A stretch of DNA of 64,000 nt from Amphibalanus amphitrite (Eukaryota; Arthropoda; Thecostraca; Balanomorpha; Balanidae), in assembly GCF_019059575.1 (NCBI RefSeq), contig NW_024881691.1:1-64000 (forward strand), in the 5' to 3' direction. The position numbers were made by a program, and so were the translations under genes. Below the pieces are notes generated by a model. That model worked only from the letters and a program-made list of their open reading frames with translations. It was not told the DNA's origin and did not search any database. Positions 42,401 through 53,600 of the stretch are shown here, piece after piece. Numbering within the stretch: position 1 is the stretch's first letter; every line of letters begins with the position of its first letter.

Positions 42401-44480
42401 TGGCGACCGTCTGGACCTAACACTCTGGAATTATGACTAGGAGCACATTTCTGCTGGCAATGTGTTATGCCTATTTTGGTGCTGTTAAGCTAATGATACC
42501 GAATTAACCCTCGCATGTGTGCGGCGTTTGCCAGCTTCTAATGTGTAGGGGGGGGTCGGTTGGACCCCCCCCCCCTTGCCGTTTGGCCCCTGATCGAGCT
42601 AGAGCTTCGCGGAAAAAACGAGCGTGTTGCCCGTGACGAGAGGAAGCCGATGATACCCAATTTAAGGTCCTAGGTCATTGGTTGACCTGCCAGGTCAGGT
42701 CAATAACCCAAAGTCGGGAAAATCGGGACCTGTTAGAAAGTCGTAAAGTGTGGCTGCTGAGGGGTTTTTCGGGGTGCTGATCACGAATATCGTGTTAGTT
42801 TTGATCACAGATGATGTCTTGAAGCATTTAGACCAGGTCGGGTCAGGTCAGGTCAGGTCAACCAGTAGGCGTCGTGACGGGTATTCGTAGTACGTGTCAA
42901 CCGCCTCTGACAGCTTCGTAACATGTTACGAAGGCACCAAAACTACTTCGTAAATGTTCAAATGGTTGCTAAATTCGAATTCAGCTCCAAAAACTAGCCT
43001 AGAAACATGTACAGCTCGAAAAAGTGAACCGAGGTCACCCGAGGTCATTAAAGGTCAATGACCTGACCTGACCTTCAGGTGACCTTGACACCCACCCTAA
43101 TGCATGGAAGCAACATCAAATCACATGTTTGAACGTTTGAAACCACGAAAAGCTTGCAAACGCGCGGCTAATGCGAGCCGACATAGGTACGCAGAATCGC
43201 GATTCCGGCCAAACATGGTCTCGGAAAAGAGGTCACAGGTCAAAGGTCATTTGGGTCAGGGTCATGAAATTTTCAGGGTAGGTGTAAAATTGATCAATGT
43301 GAGGGTACTGAAAGTTTCGTCGCGATCGGCCGCTTTTTACGCGAGTTATTCGCGAAAAATCATGGGGGGGGGTCCATCCGACCCCCCCCCCCCCCTACAC
43401 ATGCGAGGGTTAAAGTACCTAATTACGTGCCTAACCAATTAATGGATTGCTGTCATCGGTGAGCCTGACATCACATTGACGCTGCCGACCCCCGGCTGTG
43501 TTCCAGCTCGCCGGATACGCCCGGTGACGCGCTGATCCAGAACCAAAACAAGAAGCGCAAGAAGAAGAAGCCCAAGCTGCCCAAGAACTACAACCCCAAG
43601 GTGAAGCCGGACCCGGAGCGTTGGCTGCCGCGCCGCGAGCGCTCCACCTTCAAACAGCGCAAGAGGCGGCGCAACGAGCCCATGAAGGGCACCCAGGGTG
43701 GCCCATCGGCGCAGAGCGACCTCTAGTGAGTACCGACCGTACATACCTAACGGAAAGTAGCCTAGGGTGACCCCTTGTGAATTAAAGCCGCAATTACCAA
43801 TGAAGTGGTCCAGGGCAACCTCCAGTATCAACCATAAATAACCATTGACGGGTACCCAGGCTGGTCTCTAGCAGCGGCGGCGCGGGATGGGATGGGAGCA
43901 GTGGCGCTGATGCGCCTGATAGGGGGGTCGCCAGTCCAGCACGGCCAGTGGAGGCAGTTGCCTGTTAGCACATCGTGCGATGTTGCTTTTGGTCGTCCTA
44001 ATCTCACGGGAGCATAAAGCTGCGTTCGGACGTGCCGTTTTTCGCGTGGAATTTCCACGCCGAAGAATTCCTCACGAAAACGGCCGTTCGGGCCGTTTCG
44101 CGGGATCCTGCGGGATTCCTCACGTTTCGTGATGCCCGAACGACTGTTTTTGTGAGGAATTCCTCAGCGTAGAAATTCCATGCAAAAAAAAGAACGAACG
44201 CAGACTTAATTCGATCAAAATTTGTGTGGCGCCAAAGTTGTTCGATTTTCTATCGTCATCCTACGACGTTGTCATTTGTGTCCTTTCCTCTCAGACCCCA
44301 TCCCTCTGACCCCGTATGTCCGACCCCACTGACCCCCGTCCCCCCGTCCTTCCCCTCAGCGACATCACCAAGACGGCGGTACAGCAGAAGGCGGCGCCCC
44401 TGCCCGACCAGACGGCCGGACCCCGCCAGATGGCCCGAAACGCCCAGAAGAAGAAGAAGCAGAACAAGAAAAAGTGGTGA
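39462..44480 (+). CDS. SRP72: Signal recognition particle subunit SRP72
   Basis: Seven coding exons: 39462-39576, 39824-39941, 40095-40232, 40767-40884, 41219-42354, 43507-43725 and 44360-44480. All have GT-AG borders and compatible phases, giving 654 residues (human 671). SRP72 binds SRP68 and 7SL RNA in the particle that targets secretory proteins to the ER. The N-terminal TPR-like region includes LHFEKAYCLYRLNQNQEALE and AYCLQRLGRPADAALLYHE; ANNIVCINGDQNVFDSKKRM is a family signature. The RNA-binding region in exon 6 has KLPKNYNPKVKPDPERWLP, nearly identical to human. The Lys-rich tail ends KKKQNKKKW. Exon 6 ends CTCTA before gtgagt, so an unspliced transcript would stop at TAG exactly at the junction. 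Introns carry a degenerate minisatellite (intron 3), a TTAA element (intron 5) and a small MITE (intron 6). ATTAAA at 44990 is a candidate poly(A) signal. Confidence 0.96.
40300..40765. repeat. Degenerate minisatellite in SRP72 intron 3
   Basis: Repeated phrases of the type GTCTGAGACTCGCCGTTTA and CGGTCGATRTC recur about every 30-50 bp up to just before the exon 4 acceptor. The array is too diverged for an exact unit. It fills most of the intron. Confidence 0.75.
42504..43413. mobile_element. TTAA-flanked TIR element (copy B) in SRP72 intron 5
   Basis: Begins TTAACCCTCGCATGTGTG and ends CACATGCGAGGGTTAA; 910 bp. Both ends carry a G-tract/C-tract hairpin (left GGGGTCGGTTGGACCCC, right GGGGTCCATCCGACCCC). 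The interior has AGGTCA direct repeats, including GGTCAGGTCAGGTCAGGTCA at 42841-42860. Same subfamily as copy A; non-coding. Confidence 0.9.
44018..44206. mobile_element. Small MITE in SRP72 intron 6 (Harbinger-like?)
   Basis: The ends AGCTGCGTTCG and CGAACGCAGACT are near-perfect inverted repeats, flanked by TAA on both sides (44015-44017 and 44207-44209). A second pairing lies inside (GTGGAATTTC with GAAATTCCAT). A 3-bp TAA duplication suggests PIF/Harbinger, but the evidence is short. Confidence 0.6.
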
Positions 44481-44656
44481 GCGCACCGCGGCCGCCGCAC
44501 TGGAAAATGGTCGGTTATCTGTCCTTCCTCTATATTCTATGGATTACATTATGATGGAAATGGTGATTGCTTTTTCATTGGGTTGTGCTCTTGGAACCGT
44601 CGGGGAGGATTTTACTGGGTTTGAAGTCTCGGATGGTATTGGTGATATTTGATGAG

Positions 44657-44748
44657 TCCCGAATTGTGCTGGGAGTTCACATGGAAGACACAGAATGAGG
44701 TCCTGAATTGTGCTGGGATTTCACATGGAAGACACAGAATGAGGATAA
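44657..44748. repeat. 44-bp tandem duplication in SRP72 3' flank
   Basis: Two copies of a 44-bp unit containing GAATTGTGCTGGGA and CACATGGAAGACACAGAATG (starts at 44661 and 44705), differing at about two positions. Probably within the 3' UTR. Confidence 0.9.
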
Positions 44749-47700
44749 CAAAGTTGTGGATACAGGACACTAATGACCACGACCACACCCCGCCACATCG
44801 ACTTCTGTGACTACGTATTATGACACCCGGCATATGGTACCCGCGCTGCTTCAAACGGGCATTATACCGCCTGTTTATAGGAAGGGAATGACCCGGAGCG
44901 GGTAGCTCTGTTATTCCCAAATCGCATTCCACATCACTGACGGCGCCAGCAGCTCTCTAGGTATCGATCGTTGCACATCTTGTTTTTTAATTAAACACGT
45001 GAGATTCAGGGACGATATCATTATAACCCGGTTCATGGCCGTAAGTTCGTTTGCCTCGACGCCTGCTGTGAGATTTAGGCAAAAACGGTCGTAGCTTTCG
45101 AGAATTATGTCAAATTATTGGCTGGAGATCCCTTGTCAGGGCCGCTGCGATAAGCGGACGTTTCGTTCCGGCTCCTCGGGCCTATTGCGTCATAAGTGTT
45201 CGCAATCGCACACAAAACTGGTATGAAGCTGTTCTCGGAAAAAACGACTGTCGACTCATAGCCGAAGAAAGTGTTGGCGCCTATGAGCCCACACGGCATG
45301 TCGGGTTAACGCACCTGTGCCGGAGGTTATTAGGTATGTTGGCGGCTGCCGAACCCTTCCCCGTAAATGTGTTACGTGTTTTTCTCTGGCGGTATTTATC
45401 ACTTTCATCGGTCGCAGTTGTGGCCAGCGGAGAGTAATCCCGGAGGCCAGAACACAATGCGATACGCACTGAATTATGAAATGTGATATCAGTTTCTTGT
45501 CTGAATGCTGGTAAGTCCCTTTTTTATCCTGGACTCTCTTTATTGATATTCCATTATCATTTTGGAGCTAGATCCACTCAATTTCGCTGCGTTTTGATAA
45601 CTGTCCTGGAGTATTGTCTCTTTTGTTTGGCAATGTTCCCAAAGCTAGTCTACTGTTGAAGTGCAGCCGTATGTATGTCCTGTGAGCATCGACAGTCTCC
45701 ACTCTGCTATTGCCTCACACAGCCTTGGGAGGTGCTGAGCTGCGGGCCATTGCCACTGAGATGTCGTCCCATTTGTGGGCAGGGTATGGCCTTCCTGATT
45801 ATCCGCCACAAGTCGGGATTTTGTGTGTTGATCGCGGCGAGTTTCATTCTTTTCCGCCACTCCGGGGCCCCAGTGATACAGTGGCCTTCAATTCTCACCG
45901 CGCTGCCCGGCGGCCTTCACCCAGGAGTAGCTAAGTGGCTTACTTCAAACCAAAACATTGCGTAGTATTTCCGAAGAAACCGGTTGGGTCAACGAACGAT
46001 ACACTTCAGACACCGGGGGTGTCGCACTTCTGAAAATTGGAACGCCTCTGGCGCATCATTTCTATGTTTGTGGCGCCACTCCTCATTCTTTCCACCTGTG
46101 TGGGGTGTCTGGACGGCCTCAAGGCCGCAGTGAGACCTGTGAGGGGCCGCAGTGGGGAGCTCTCGTGGCTCTCGGTCGAGGTATCACGGGACTGGAGGCG
46201 GTTTTCAAATTTCACTTTTCAGAATCACGGTATATTTTCTCTTCCAGATGGCTGGGTCGTATTTGGACAGATAAAATTCCGCTACACACTCTTACTTACG
46301 CTCGTATTTAGTTTCTTCCTTGGAAACAGGGTTCGTTCGGCTGCTGCTTGTTATTATCTTTTTGTGCGTTTTTTACTTGTAAGCTGAATAGAACGGCTAC
46401 CCTCCAAGTTGTGTAGAATAAAACCCTGTAGCTAAGAGTGAAACTATTTGTGTTGTAAATAAGATATTTTGAAATACACTCAGTATGACAGGATAGGACC
46501 TGAGGTATGACTGGCCAGTTTGTCATTATTATATGAGTGGCCTTATACGACAGGCTCTGTATTGTGCCGTTTGCCAGAGCCGTGCAGATTGACACTCCCA
46601 ACCAGCCTTGGTCGCTGATGAAAGCAGACTCGATTCCAGCCAGGTCTGACGCCTACGGGCGACTTTGGGACGGCATTTATTTTCCACGGCATTTATTGTC
46701 GTCAAAGCCACGGCTGTTACCTTGAATTGTATTCAGCACATCCGCGCGGTACACAGCAGCGTCAAACATCGTCGGCTTCAGAGCAACTAAAAGCTAAGCT
46801 CATTTAACAAAAAAAAAGGTAACACAATAATACGAACTTCATTTGCGATATACATGCTCGCGCTATTCACAAAAGAACAGTCATATAAAAACTATCTCCT
46901 ACGCAAGTATCACATATTTAGGAATGCACAGTGGCTGAACGGTATGATCGCTCACAGCTCACTGTCAAGATTTCGGCGTGCTAGTGTTTCGTACCGACAT
47001 TCACAGCTTGTCAGGGAAGCCGCAACTGCCTCGCGAGTCGTATAAAATGAACACAGATCTCGATGACATGTCGCCATTGAAACAATCTGCAATTATCGCT
47101 TCAGACGCAAATATGGTTGAATTGCGCCTGTTAAATTCAAGCGCCACCCACGTCCCTTATGTGGACAATTTTGGGCTGTCTTCTCCGTGGGTGCTATCGC
47201 TTGAATCTAGAAAAATAACATTTTTCTCCCTCCGATAGACATGAAGCACGCGCTGTGTAGCCGGTATTGCCGTAAACCAAACACCGAAAGTAATCGAGCT
47301 TGCTGGAAACGGTCAGCGTTTAGTCAGCCAACGTTACTTACTAGTTAGCAGCTGCAAACAGCTGCATGACACAGTTCAATCAGGTACATAATCATGTAGC
47401 GCGTCGGACTCTGCGCTCAACTTCCCTTGCTTGATGTGGTCACAGAAGAGTGACAAACACATTGCAATAGTTTGATGGCACGTGTCTCACTGCCGTGAAA
47501 AGCGCCTTAGCGACTAAGGTCCTCCCAGGCAAGGTGTTTGCTGAACACCGATAAATCCGGCCGGACTCGTGATGAGGCCGTTACCATCAGGCCGGCGGCT
47601 TTTGACGCCTTGACATTCCGTAGAGGGCGGTTTTGGCCGCTCCGCCGGGGCCCCTGGCCTTGTCGACGTCCGACGGGCGCCGTCGTTCATTGGCTCGTCT

Positions 47701-47804
47701 AATGCCCAGTGCTGCGGCGCGGCCGGGGTGCCGGCGCGCCGCTGCGGTCGCCGGAGAGCGGCGTCACCACTCCTCGGCCCCCGCCGGGCCCCCGGCCGTC
47801 GCCG
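44749..47804. other. Intergenic, no gene seen
   Basis: Between the convergent SRP72 and cytokine-like genes. No conserved frame recognised on either strand. Two TTTATT motifs at about 46677-46699 read AATAAA on the minus strand and could end the gene at 47805-50567 if its 3' UTR is about 1.1 kb. Confidence 0.4.
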
Positions 47805-50567
47805 CTAGTCGGCCGCCGACTGTTCTCGAAGTGCGCGCACCACCGTGTGCACGTGCCCGATGTAAGCCTTGTACTCGCGCATGAGCACCCAGTTGCGCAG
47901 GTCCCTCTCGCGCGTCTCGTCCAGGTCTGGTCCGTCGTGCTCGAGGATGTCGGTGACGCGCGCCGCGTCCGCCTCCAGCTGCTTCTCGAGGAGCGCCAGC
48001 TGCAGCTCACACAGCAGCTGCGGGAGGGACAGTGGGTCAGAGGAGGGTCACACAGCTGTGGAAAGGCGTGAAAGCGAGTCAGAGGCAGCTGCAGAGGGAG
48101 GCTGAGAGGCTATCTACTGGAGAAGGCACAAGCGCTGGGATATGTTTTACCATTTCACGGGGAAATCTCGGAGGGACTGGGCCCGTGGCCAGGATTGCGT
48201 CAGGCTCTTCTGTCCCTGACGGGACGACAATGACTGGAAGGCTTAGCGCCAGATCGCCAGAAAAGGCGCTGCACTGTCCCGGGAATGGTGATGCCGTCTC
48301 CGTTAAATGACGCGAGACGTCGTTCAGTGGCCGGGGGATAACACGAACAGCGGAAACCAAAACACGCCAACTTCGCACGGAACAGCACTTACCTACCCTA
48401 TCAGCATTTAGAGGGGTATGCTTCCCCATCCATATTTAGCATCGACCTGTGCAGCTCAGACCTCAGTTTCATCCGTGATTGAATGGGATTTCTCCGAAGG
48501 TTTCTTTTCTATCATTTCTGTTTCTCTCTCCCCTCTCTCCTTCCTCTCTCCGCCTCTCTCCACCCACCTGCATGAGTCCGGCCTGGACGGCGCGGAACAG
48601 CTCCAGGCCGCTGCCGTTGCCGGTGAGCGCCGCCTCCAGCGCAGCTCGCTCCAGACCGACGGCCAGCCGCTGCAGGTCGGCGAACAGGCGCGGCAGCGCG
48701 CCGGCCGCCGACAGCGGCGACTGCTGCGCCGCGTGCGCCGCCATCGTCTCCCGAACAAACTCGAGCCAGGTGACGTTGTGCTGGCCCCAGTCGCGCAGCA
48801 TCTCCGCTTCGTCCTTGGCCGGGTACGTCTGCTCCAGCTGAGAATGGAGGGAGGCGGGGTCAGGGTACGGTCTGCTCCAGCTAGGCGAGGAACTTCGCAA
48901 CGCCGTCAGTACCAGAGAAATTTTCACAGGGAGATTAAACTTACAGGACGTAGTATCCTCCAGAGGTCTCAGAAGTTGTACATCTCGGATTTTTCTTTTA
49001 GGTTACATGAGGTCAGGTCGGTCACGTGACCTCACAATGGGGAAAAATGAAAACTGCTATTTTGGCGCCGGGAACGATCTCAACTATCCCAAGCACACGG
49101 AATCGTGATTTCATGCGCTCCTTGCAAGGGCTTCACGTTTGCATTGTTGACCCTGCGTAATGTCATTTATGACGTCACTAGGGTCATAAGAGTTTTCGTC
49201 AATAACTCCCGACCAAATTGAGTTAGCGAGTCAAGAAAGCCTTCAATGGACTCAGGAAGACCTGCCGAATCGAACGATATGCAACATGACCTCCTTTGAC
49301 CAACTTCGTGACCTGGGGGCTCTGACCTGACCTTGACGTGAGGGCAACACCTGAAGTTGACCTCACCCTAGCAAGAAGTATACCATTCGATGCCCCTGAG
49401 CGAGGCGAACACGATGATGCTAAAATCGCGGCTCTCCAGTCGTTTTTGCGAAGTTATTTATCAAAAACCTTACCCTGTCCTGGGCCGCTTGACCTGACCT
49501 CAGAGGTCACCAGTTGACCTGAGACCTTAAAATCGGGTAACAGTCGCTGCGTCTCGTAACGGCGCACACGCTCTTATTTCCTAAGGCTCTACCTCTCAGT
49601 ATTCAGGGGCGAAACGAGAAGGGGGAGTCGTACGTACGGACCCCCCCCCCCCCCGGCCGCCGCTTAGGTAGAAAACCAATAGGTCTGGCGGGGGTTAAAT
49701 CCTGACGCTTTTTTTGCGTCCGTGTGTGGGTTAGCATGTCGCCTCCCGACCGATCCTGTCTGGCTCTGCGGTCGCCGGCGGCGCTGCGGAGGTGACCGCA
49801 AGAGCCCCTCCTCCGGCGGGTCAACACCCGTCCGACCCTGAGGGCGCCCGGCCGGCCGGCAGACCGACTATCTGGGTAACCAGTGAGACCGCAGGCGGCG
49901 CCTGACACCCCGCTCCGCCACTTTCTCCGCCACATGACACATCGTGACGTCACGATGACGTAATGCGACCGGCGCGGCGGCGCGGGGGTGGCTGGCAGTG
50001 TGATTTGTCCCGATTTTATCGCTGTGGCATCTCGGCGTGGCATTGACAGGCTGTAATCCTCCCTTGATTCACCTGTATCAGTTTATTTGATGTACTTCTT
50101 TACCCGACTTTCAGATTCACATGAAGTTTAACACTTAGGATCTCGCGTGAGCTTTGTTGCAATAGTGAATGCCAGGTTTTCTCAATCCCAATATGATATG
50201 TGAGCATGAAAGGGGAATATTTATATCAGCGAAGAATTTTGATCACAGTGCCTCACGCCGTATCCACACAAGATCTTTGGTGACGAGTTCACATGCAGTT
50301 TCGCATATAGGGACAATTCGTTCCCCGTTACCCTACAGTCGGTACTCACGAATTTGTTCATTAGCCGGTTGACCTTAGGTCGGATGACGTCGATGACGCT
50401 GATGATTTGGTCGAGCAGTTTGGTCTCGGCGGTGGCCTTCCCGCCGGAGGCTGCCGCCGCCGCCGCCTCCAGGTTACACGGGTCTCGCCAGCTTCGTTTG
50501 ACCGGTTTGGCGCTCACTGAGGTCACCAGAGCGGCGATCAGCAGGAGGGGGACCAGCGCCGACTGAC
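47805..50567 (-). CDS. Secreted helix-rich protein, possible four-helix cytokine (5' exon not found)
   Basis: Three minus-strand exons join in phase: 50567-50350, 48837-48568 and 48017-47805, giving 232 residues plus an unseen first exon with the ATG. The product starts with a hydrophobic signal peptide (SALVPLLLIAALVTSVSA) followed by KPVKR. Then come four long amphipathic helices: A (KLLDQIISVIDVIRPKVNRL), B (LPRLFADLQRLAVGLERAAL), C (LELFRAVQAGLMQLLCELQL) and D (RERDLRNWVLMREYKAYIGH). There are two cysteines (in RDPCNLE and LLCELQ) and two N-glycosylation sites (NVT, NGS). Length, helix spacing, phase-0 internal introns and a separate start exon recall long-chain cytokines of the CNTF/cardiotrophin/LIF group, with weak similarity in helix D. 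This is inference; an unrelated helical secreted protein is possible. The 3' splice site of its first visible exon lies in a triplicated repeat, and its first visible intron holds a TTAA element. Confidence 0.6.
48888..49698. mobile_element. TTAA-type element (copy E), left end missing
   Basis: The right end reads AATAGGTCTGGCGGGGGTTAA with a C-tract before it. The body matches copy F at about 54690-55690 (CGCAACGCC.TCAGT, GGTTACATGAGGTCAGGTC, GACCTGCCGAATCGAA). No matching left terminus was found, so it is truncated. It lies about 50 bp upstream of exon 48837-48568 of the cytokine-like gene, within its intron. Confidence 0.75.
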
Positions 50568-50712
50568 CTGAGGGTTACACAGAGGGACCGGGTCACCAGA
50601 AACCAGCGCCGACTGACCTGAGGGTTATACAATACACGGAGGGACCGGGTCACCAGAAACCAGCGCCGACTGACCTGGGGGTTATACAGAGGGACCGGGG
50701 CGGGGTTACCAG
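50545..50712. repeat. Tandem repeat (50-57 bp) copying a splice acceptor
   Basis: Three copies of a unit containing ACCAGCGCCGACTGACCTG (starts about 50552, 50602, 50659). The first copy is the end of the cytokine-like exon plus its acceptor (minus strand CCCTCAG then GTCAGTCGG). The other two repeat the same acceptor and exon edge upstream in the intron; one has CCCCCAG instead. Confidence 0.9.
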
Positions 50713-51319
50713 AGCCCACAGCGCTCGCTCTAGATCAAGATACAAACGATGGATGCCAAAGATACGTGATCCGGATATGGTGTCGCCGGGAGACGTCTGG
50801 TGCAGATCGGCATGCTATCTCACATGAACAGCTTGGTGACTCAAATCAGTCTAACACCACTCGGACCAGGTTTGACTGCGACGAAGTCGAAGATTATCCA
50901 GAATTAACGGCAATCGGGGCGGTGAGAACAGCGGCGTGTCTTTACATTCTACACTAACACTTCCCCCCTCCCCCACGGCCCACGCACACAGAAACTCACA
51001 TGGCTGACACCCTACGGCCTACTCCATCGTATTCCGCTGCGCCGGTCATGTTGATCATCTAAAAAGATGAAACCCAACAATCATTTGGCTCGCTCCTATT
51101 CCCGTATCTCGGCACTGCGAATGGCTAATCGTATTCCTCCGTGGCTAGGTATACTGTCCCGCAGGGCAGACGGGCATGCGGCACAGTATCAGCAGTGCTG
51201 TGCGCTTTGGTTCGTGTGTCGTAGGCGCGCCTCGGCGTGCCTTGACGATCATCGCGGGCGCTGGCGGATGGATGGCGGGCATTTTAGGCATGAGTTCCCC
51301 TCCCGGAGCCCGGTATTGA
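50713..51319. other. Spacer, no gene seen
   Basis: Probably first-intron or upstream sequence of the minus-strand gene at 47805-50567. No candidate start exon could be supported. Confidence 0.35.
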
Positions 51320-52513
51320 TTAACCCGCGCGGGGCTGGGGTCTCCAGCCGAACGCGCGGGGCTGGGGGGGGGGGGGTAAATTTTACCCCCCCCCCCCCCG
51401 TTATCTCCCGAACTAATGGTCCGATTCGGAAAATTCAAACGCCAATCGAAAGATCTCATCACGAACAACTAAAAACATGTACTTAATTTTAAGTTCGAGG
51501 TCAAGGTCAAGGTCAGGTCAAGGGTACAAATTGCAAGTTCCTACAGTATCGGCCTTGCACCGAAGTTGCCGAAGAATGGAGTCATGGACTGAGACTGATC
51601 GCCCAAAACGTGCTCTTAGGCTACCAAGACAATATTCGTTGCATACAATATCATTCAGAGGTCAAGGTCAAGGTCAGGTCAGGTCAGGTCAGGTCACCAA
51701 AAACAAAATATAGAAAAGGGCATGTGCGACACATGTTTTATGGGTCATTTTACTCATAGAATTCAATAGGCACACTCAATAAGTGATATGAACCACATCT
51801 GGATGAATTTCAGTTCGAGGTCAGGTCAAGGTCAGGTCAAGTGAGGTCAAATTTTGAAGTTGGTTGTTAAGGCCTAAAAAGGTGTCTATCTGATGCAGTT
51901 TTTCACGGCGAATCGAATGGTGCTATTTTTGTTTCCGTACGAGGTCTAGAACTTCCAAAAAAGTCATTTTTCAAAATTTTTGTGTGTCGTGACGTCATAC
52001 AATTTTGAATAACTCCCACATTTTTGAACCGATTCTTTTAAAACTTGGTATGTAGGTGCACATAGACCACTTCTCTTACATATATTCCGGTTTTTTTGAT
52101 ACACTCAAAATTTTGGATTTTATAGCTATTTTCCCAAAAAAGTCAGTTTTTTGAAAAAATTGGGCCAAAATCCAAAATTTTCAAAAAACCGAGATAGCCA
52201 TTTTAAAGACAAAGTAGAATTACGTATATCCTTTTTTGTTGCGTCTTGATTCCTTTAAAAATGAAGATGTTAGCGGCGTTTGAACTTTTGCCGTTTTTTA
52301 GGCGAAAATGGCGAACATGACGTCATTAAAACGTCAATTTCTCAAAAATTTTCCGACGGATTTCGCTCAAATTTTCAGGGAACGTGTCAAATTGATGTAG
52401 GAAAAGGTACTGAAAGTTTTACGGCGCTGCGCGCCGCCGTTTTTGAGATATTGCAAAAATTCGCGAGGGGGGGGGTAAAATTTACCCCCCCCCCCCAGCC
52501 CCGCGCGGGTTAA
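51320..52513. mobile_element. TTAA-flanked TIR element (copy C)
   Basis: Begins TTAACCCGCGCGGGGCTGG and ends with its exact complement CCAGCCCCGCGCGGGTTAA; 1,194 bp. Both ends hold a hairpin of G-tract, TAAATTTTA or TAAAATTTA, C-tract. The interior has a dense AGGTCA array (51659-51697) and phrases shared with copy D (CATATATTCCGGTTTTT, TGACGTCAT). Non-coding. Confidence 0.9.
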
Positions 52514-53600
52514 GTTTCACCGCTTTTCTCGGACAGAAGGAAAACTACACAGTTTTTATTAGATCAAGTTTATTTAAAGTGTAAGTACATACGCTGCACT
52601 GATAGCAATGCGTTATGCGTATTGCGTAGCTAAGGAGTTCACTAATAAGCCATTAACATGTCGTGCCATCGCGCCATACATCATGTATAATCAACTGTAG
52701 AACGTGATTAAAAAAAAAAACTACGCTTTTTACTTTCTATAAGGTTTGCCTATATCTGGCATCTGCTGCCGATTTCTAATCCTACATATAGATGTATTCC
52801 TGTTTGGGAGCTATATTTATGTACCGAACACGGTAGATAAGGTAGGTACGTGGAAGCCGATTTATTCACCCTCATATTCCTGCCCAAGCAGCCCAGCAAT
52901 ATTACCGTGCTTTGCGGTTCCGTTAATCTCCTTCTCTCCCTAGACGGCTCCGAGCTCCTGAAACGCCCCTCGCTGGGAACCGGTGTTTCATGAAATGCGG
53001 GATTACCAGCCACGATAACGGTGCCGTCTGGCACGGCTAGTACGACCGCCGTCCATTCATGAATACTATATAGGTATGGACACGGCGAGCGTATTTATGT
53101 AGATGACTCATGACTGATGACTTACTCAACTTTTTTGTGTCGGCTCGTTCTGAGCTTAAATAGTTTATCCGATCGGCAACCATGTTTTTCTATCGATTTT
53201 TCTATTTTCTACCTACCGTATACGGTAGGTAACCAACCCGTGATATAGACCACATAACAAACTCTTTCAGTACCCATTACGCCAACTATAGTTGTGTGCT
53301 CACTTCAGAAATGTCGTACGTAGGTATTTCGATCGCCGGAGGGATCGGAATCCGTTTTTTTTTTTTTTGGAGGGGGTCGGACGTTGCCGGCCGGACACTC
53401 TTGGACGGACTCAGACTGCATTGACCTTTTGTGTTCGTTCATTGATTAGCCTAATAATACCTACTTACATTGTTAATTAGTGGACTTGTGACCCACAAAA
53501 GCTACCTACGTGCTCTTTGCTCAGCCTTTTTATTCATCTACGCTTATTGTAAAACTCGATTTAGGTACTATACCAAATAGAGACTCCCTGGTGGTCGACC
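52514..53600. other. AT-rich spacer
   Basis: No recognisable gene or structured repeat apart from short TAGGTA/TACCTA motifs. Confidence 0.35.

Noticed and set aside
41278-42420. Alternative long frames in SRP72 exon 5
   Set aside because: Shadow frames of the large GC-rich exon; the SRP72 frame has conserved motifs and correct phases.
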